A stretch of 7,293 bases of DNA. Origin: CAYJHC01 sp964370035. GTDB lineage: Bacteria > Bacillota > Clostridia > Peptostreptococcales > Anaerovoracaceae. Below are positions 6,539-7,293 of this stretch, piece after piece (the first letter of the stretch is position 1; each line of letters opens with the position of its first letter). Under the pieces are notes generated by a model that made no database searches, was not told where the DNA came from, and saw only the letters and a list, made by a program, of their open reading frames with translations. Location: assembly GCA_964370035.1 (NCBI GenBank), contig CAYJGT010000066.1, positions 1 to 7,293 on the forward strand, written 5' to 3'. Position numbers and translations under genes: made by a program.

Positions 6539-6610
6539 TTGTCTTTTTCAGTATATACTGTGTCATCTTCATTCACTGCGCGTTTCACGTACGTTTAGGT
6601 ACACTGCAAT
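6539..6610 (-). repeat. 72-bp direct repeat, copy next to ylxM
   Basis: This is the second copy of the element described for 6416-6487, in the same orientation. Differences from the first copy on the minus strand are GAT for GAC, TAT for TAC, ACT for ACC (all silent in the coding-like phase) and TGT for CGT. Just upstream on the transcript, GACAAGTAA (6625-6633) repeats the 9 bases that end the other copy (6412-6420). A frame from GTG at 6588 runs 38 codons through the spacer to the TAA inside the other copy (6472), but has no Shine-Dalgarno. The element could be a degenerate remnant of a coding repeat, a short mobile element, or a structured leader; the sequence alone does not decide. Confidence 0.93.
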
Positions 6611-6650
6611 ACCCTCTCAGACCGTTACTTGTCTATGAATCTTACAATAT

Positions 6651-7025
6651 TTATTCATTAAGGCTCTCGATTATTTTGCGAATTTTTTCTAATTCATTAA
6701 TAGTTTCTTCTTGAGTTTGGGTGGCCTTTATCCCTGCTTCAATTCTATCAATAGCTGTTCCTATCTGCTGAATTACAAGTTCAGACTGAACAAACTTTTC
6801 TACTAAAGCAAGCTTCACCTCGTACTCCTCCAAGACTTTCTCAGCTTTTTTCAAGGCATCATGGACTCCTTGGCGACTTATACTTAGTTGCTCTGAAATC
6901 TCCGAAAGAGAAAGGTTTTCTTCATGATAAAGTTCCATTATTTCTTTCTGTCTATTAGTCAGCAGATTTCCATAAAAATCATATAGCAGACTGTTAATTA
7001 CTACCTTATCTATATTTTCTTTCAT
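6651..7025 (-). CDS. ylxM: YlxM/p13-like helix-turn-helix protein of the SRP operon
   Basis: The protein is 124 residues, near the usual 105-125. Residues 22-68 form a sigma-70 region-4-like helix-turn-helix: LTNRQKEIMELYHEENLSLSE, then ISEQLSISRQGVHDALKKAEK. The C-terminal half is helical and rich in E, I and K. YlxM proteins precede ffh in most Firmicutes; in streptococci the protein interacts with SRP components and modulates them, and the HTH fold suggests nucleic-acid binding. It is the first gene after a strong promoter. The ATG at 7025 has GAGGT 5 nt upstream. Two dyads overlapping its promoter make autoregulation worth considering, though nothing in the sequence links YlxM to them. 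The spacer to ffh is unusually long. Confidence 0.95.
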   Translation of the reverse strand: MKENIDKVVINSLLYDFYGNLLTNRQKEIMELYHEENLSLSEISEQLSISRQGVHDALKKAEKVLEEYEVKLALVEKFVQSELVIQQIGTAIDRIEAGIKATQTQEETINELEKIRKIIESLNE

Positions 7026-7035
7026 GTTAACCTCA

Positions 7036-7058
7036 TGTCAAGTTCTTTTACTTGATAT
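7036..7058. promoter_or_regulatory. Operator-like dyad at the transcription start (copy 1)
   Basis: The + strand reads TGTCAAGT, 7 nt, then CTTGATAT. The inner core TCAAGT-N6-ACTTGA (7038-7055) is a perfect inverted repeat. The predicted transcription start (about 7052) falls within it and the ylxM ribosome binding site adjoins it. The same pair of arms occurs again at 7082-7103. A protein bound here would block initiation; as RNA it could also form a 6-bp stem at the 5' end of the message. Confidence 0.5.
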
Positions 7059-7087
7059 ATAATATAGTATTCAACTAACTCTGTCAA
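7059..7087 (-). promoter_or_regulatory. Sigma-A-type promoter of the ylxM-ffh operon
   Basis: On the minus strand a perfect -35 TTGACA (7087-7082), a 17-bp spacer and the -10 TATTAT (7064-7059, five of six consensus bases) stand 34 bp before the ylxM ATG. Initiation would be near 7052, giving a leader of about 27 nt. The -35 is part of one operator-like dyad, and the other dyad lies immediately downstream of the -10. An intrinsic terminator about 110 bp upstream isolates it from the preceding gene. Confidence 0.85.
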
Positions 7088-7103
7088 GTATTTCCCTTGA
7101 TAT
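7082..7103. promoter_or_regulatory. Operator-like dyad over the -35 box (copy 2)
   Basis: The + strand reads TGTCAAGT, 6 nt, then CTTGATAT, the same two 8-base arms as at 7036-7058 but with a spacer one base shorter. The inverted core is TCAAG-N7-CTTGA (7084-7100). The left arm is the complement of the -35 hexamer region, so part of its conservation could come from promoter consensus. The right arm lies outside the promoter and is not explained that way. Confidence 0.5.
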
Positions 7104-7110
7104 TTTTTTA

Positions 7111-7131
7111 ATGTTTTCACCATGTTTCACC
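7111..7131. repeat. Imperfect 11/10-bp tandem repeat upstream of the promoter
   Basis: The + strand holds ATGTTTTCACC (7111-7121) directly followed by ATGTTTCACC (7122-7131), identical but for one T. The units are about one helical turn apart and lie 24-44 bp upstream of the -35. This could be a direct-repeat activator site, or chance in AT-rich DNA. Confidence 0.4.
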
Positions 7132-7193
7132 TAAGTCTATCAACGAATAGATCTCTTCCCTCTTTTAAATACACTAAGATTCTCTCAGTTGCC

Positions 7194-7220
7194 AAAAAGC
7201 AGGCTTTGCAGCCCGCTTTT
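7194..7220 (-). terminator. Intrinsic terminator of the gene upstream of ylxM
   Basis: On the minus strand AAAAGCGGGC-TGCAAA-GCCTGCTTTT forms a 10-bp stem with one internal mismatch (C opposite A), followed by a run of five T (7198-7194). The other strand has a similar but shorter T-run, so some bidirectional activity is possible. A 9-bp inverted repeat (7239-7247 with 7169-7177) encloses it. It marks the upstream border of the operon. Confidence 0.75.
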
Positions 7221-7260
7221 ATAGTCTTTTCCCTTAATTTAGTGTATATTTGCATACTGC

Positions 7261-7293
7261 CTACAACTTAAATCTCTTAACTAATCCCGTACT
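7261..7293 (-). CDS. Possible 3' end of an upstream gene (last 10 codons)
   Basis: One minus-strand frame entering the window reads STGLVKRFKL and then TAG at 7263-7261, about 40 nt before the terminator. The spacing fits a gene end followed by its terminator, but ten open codons are not evidence of coding by themselves, and the other two frames stop sooner. No family can be assigned. Confidence 0.25.
   Translation of the reverse strand, partial: STGLVKRFKL

Noticed and set aside
7136..7151. TCTAT-N6-ATAGA inverted repeat upstream of the promoter
   Set aside because: A 5-bp AT-rich dyad is expected by chance and has no second copy or clear positional meaning.
1..7293. CRISPR array, tRNA/rRNA genes, transposase or phage genes, toxin-antitoxin pair
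   Set aside because: I looked for regularly spaced repeats, tRNA-like cloverleaf ends, IS-type inverted repeats and mobile-element proteins and saw none; the only repeats are those listed near ylxM.

Overview
The window is a single minus-strand gene cluster from a low-GC Gram-positive bacterium, most likely of class Clostridia. The basis is AT-rich DNA (roughly one third GC by eye), strong AGGAGG-type ribosome binding sites, the ylxM-ffh-rpsP-khpA-rimM-trmD order typical of Firmicutes, and an HlyD-like/YlmE/SepF/DivIVA division block. The genus cannot be named from this sequence. Transcription runs from high to low coordinates.

Right end (7026-7293): a possible last few codons of an upstream gene, an intrinsic terminator (about 7194-7220), an 11/10-bp tandem repeat, and a near-consensus sigma-A promoter (-35 at 7087-7082, 17-bp spacer, -10 at 7064-7059). 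Two copies of one interrupted dyad, TGTCAAGT-N6/7-CTTGATAT on the + strand, lie over the -35 and over the transcription start, and look like paired operators.

Translation/targeting block (4006-7025): ylxM and ffh (signal recognition particle), rpsP (ribosomal protein bS16), khpA (KH-domain RNA-binding protein) and rimM (30S maturation factor), then trmD (tRNA m1G37 methyltransferase, 3256-4005). ylxM and ffh are separated by about 250 bp holding two 72-bp direct repeats (94% identical, 123 bp apart) whose differences look like those of a protein-coding sequence. A perfect 8-bp hairpin lies between khpA and rimM, and rimM has no visible Shine-Dalgarno sequence.

Division block (1-3207): a membrane-anchored HlyD-like protein, ylmE (PLP homeostasis protein), sepF (FtsZ/membrane anchor) and a 3'-truncated divIVA (coiled-coil polar/septal scaffold). 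It follows trmD with no visible terminator or convincing new promoter. rplS, which usually follows trmD, and ylmG/ylmH, which usually lie between sepF and divIVA, are absent from these positions. The layout suggests one long transcription unit joining protein targeting and ribosome/tRNA maturation with septum placement; this co-transcription is inferred, not shown.

The genes themselves are conserved housekeeping genes. The parts most likely to be new are non-coding: the paired dyads at the promoter, the coding-like repeat pair before ffh, and the hairpin in front of rimM.
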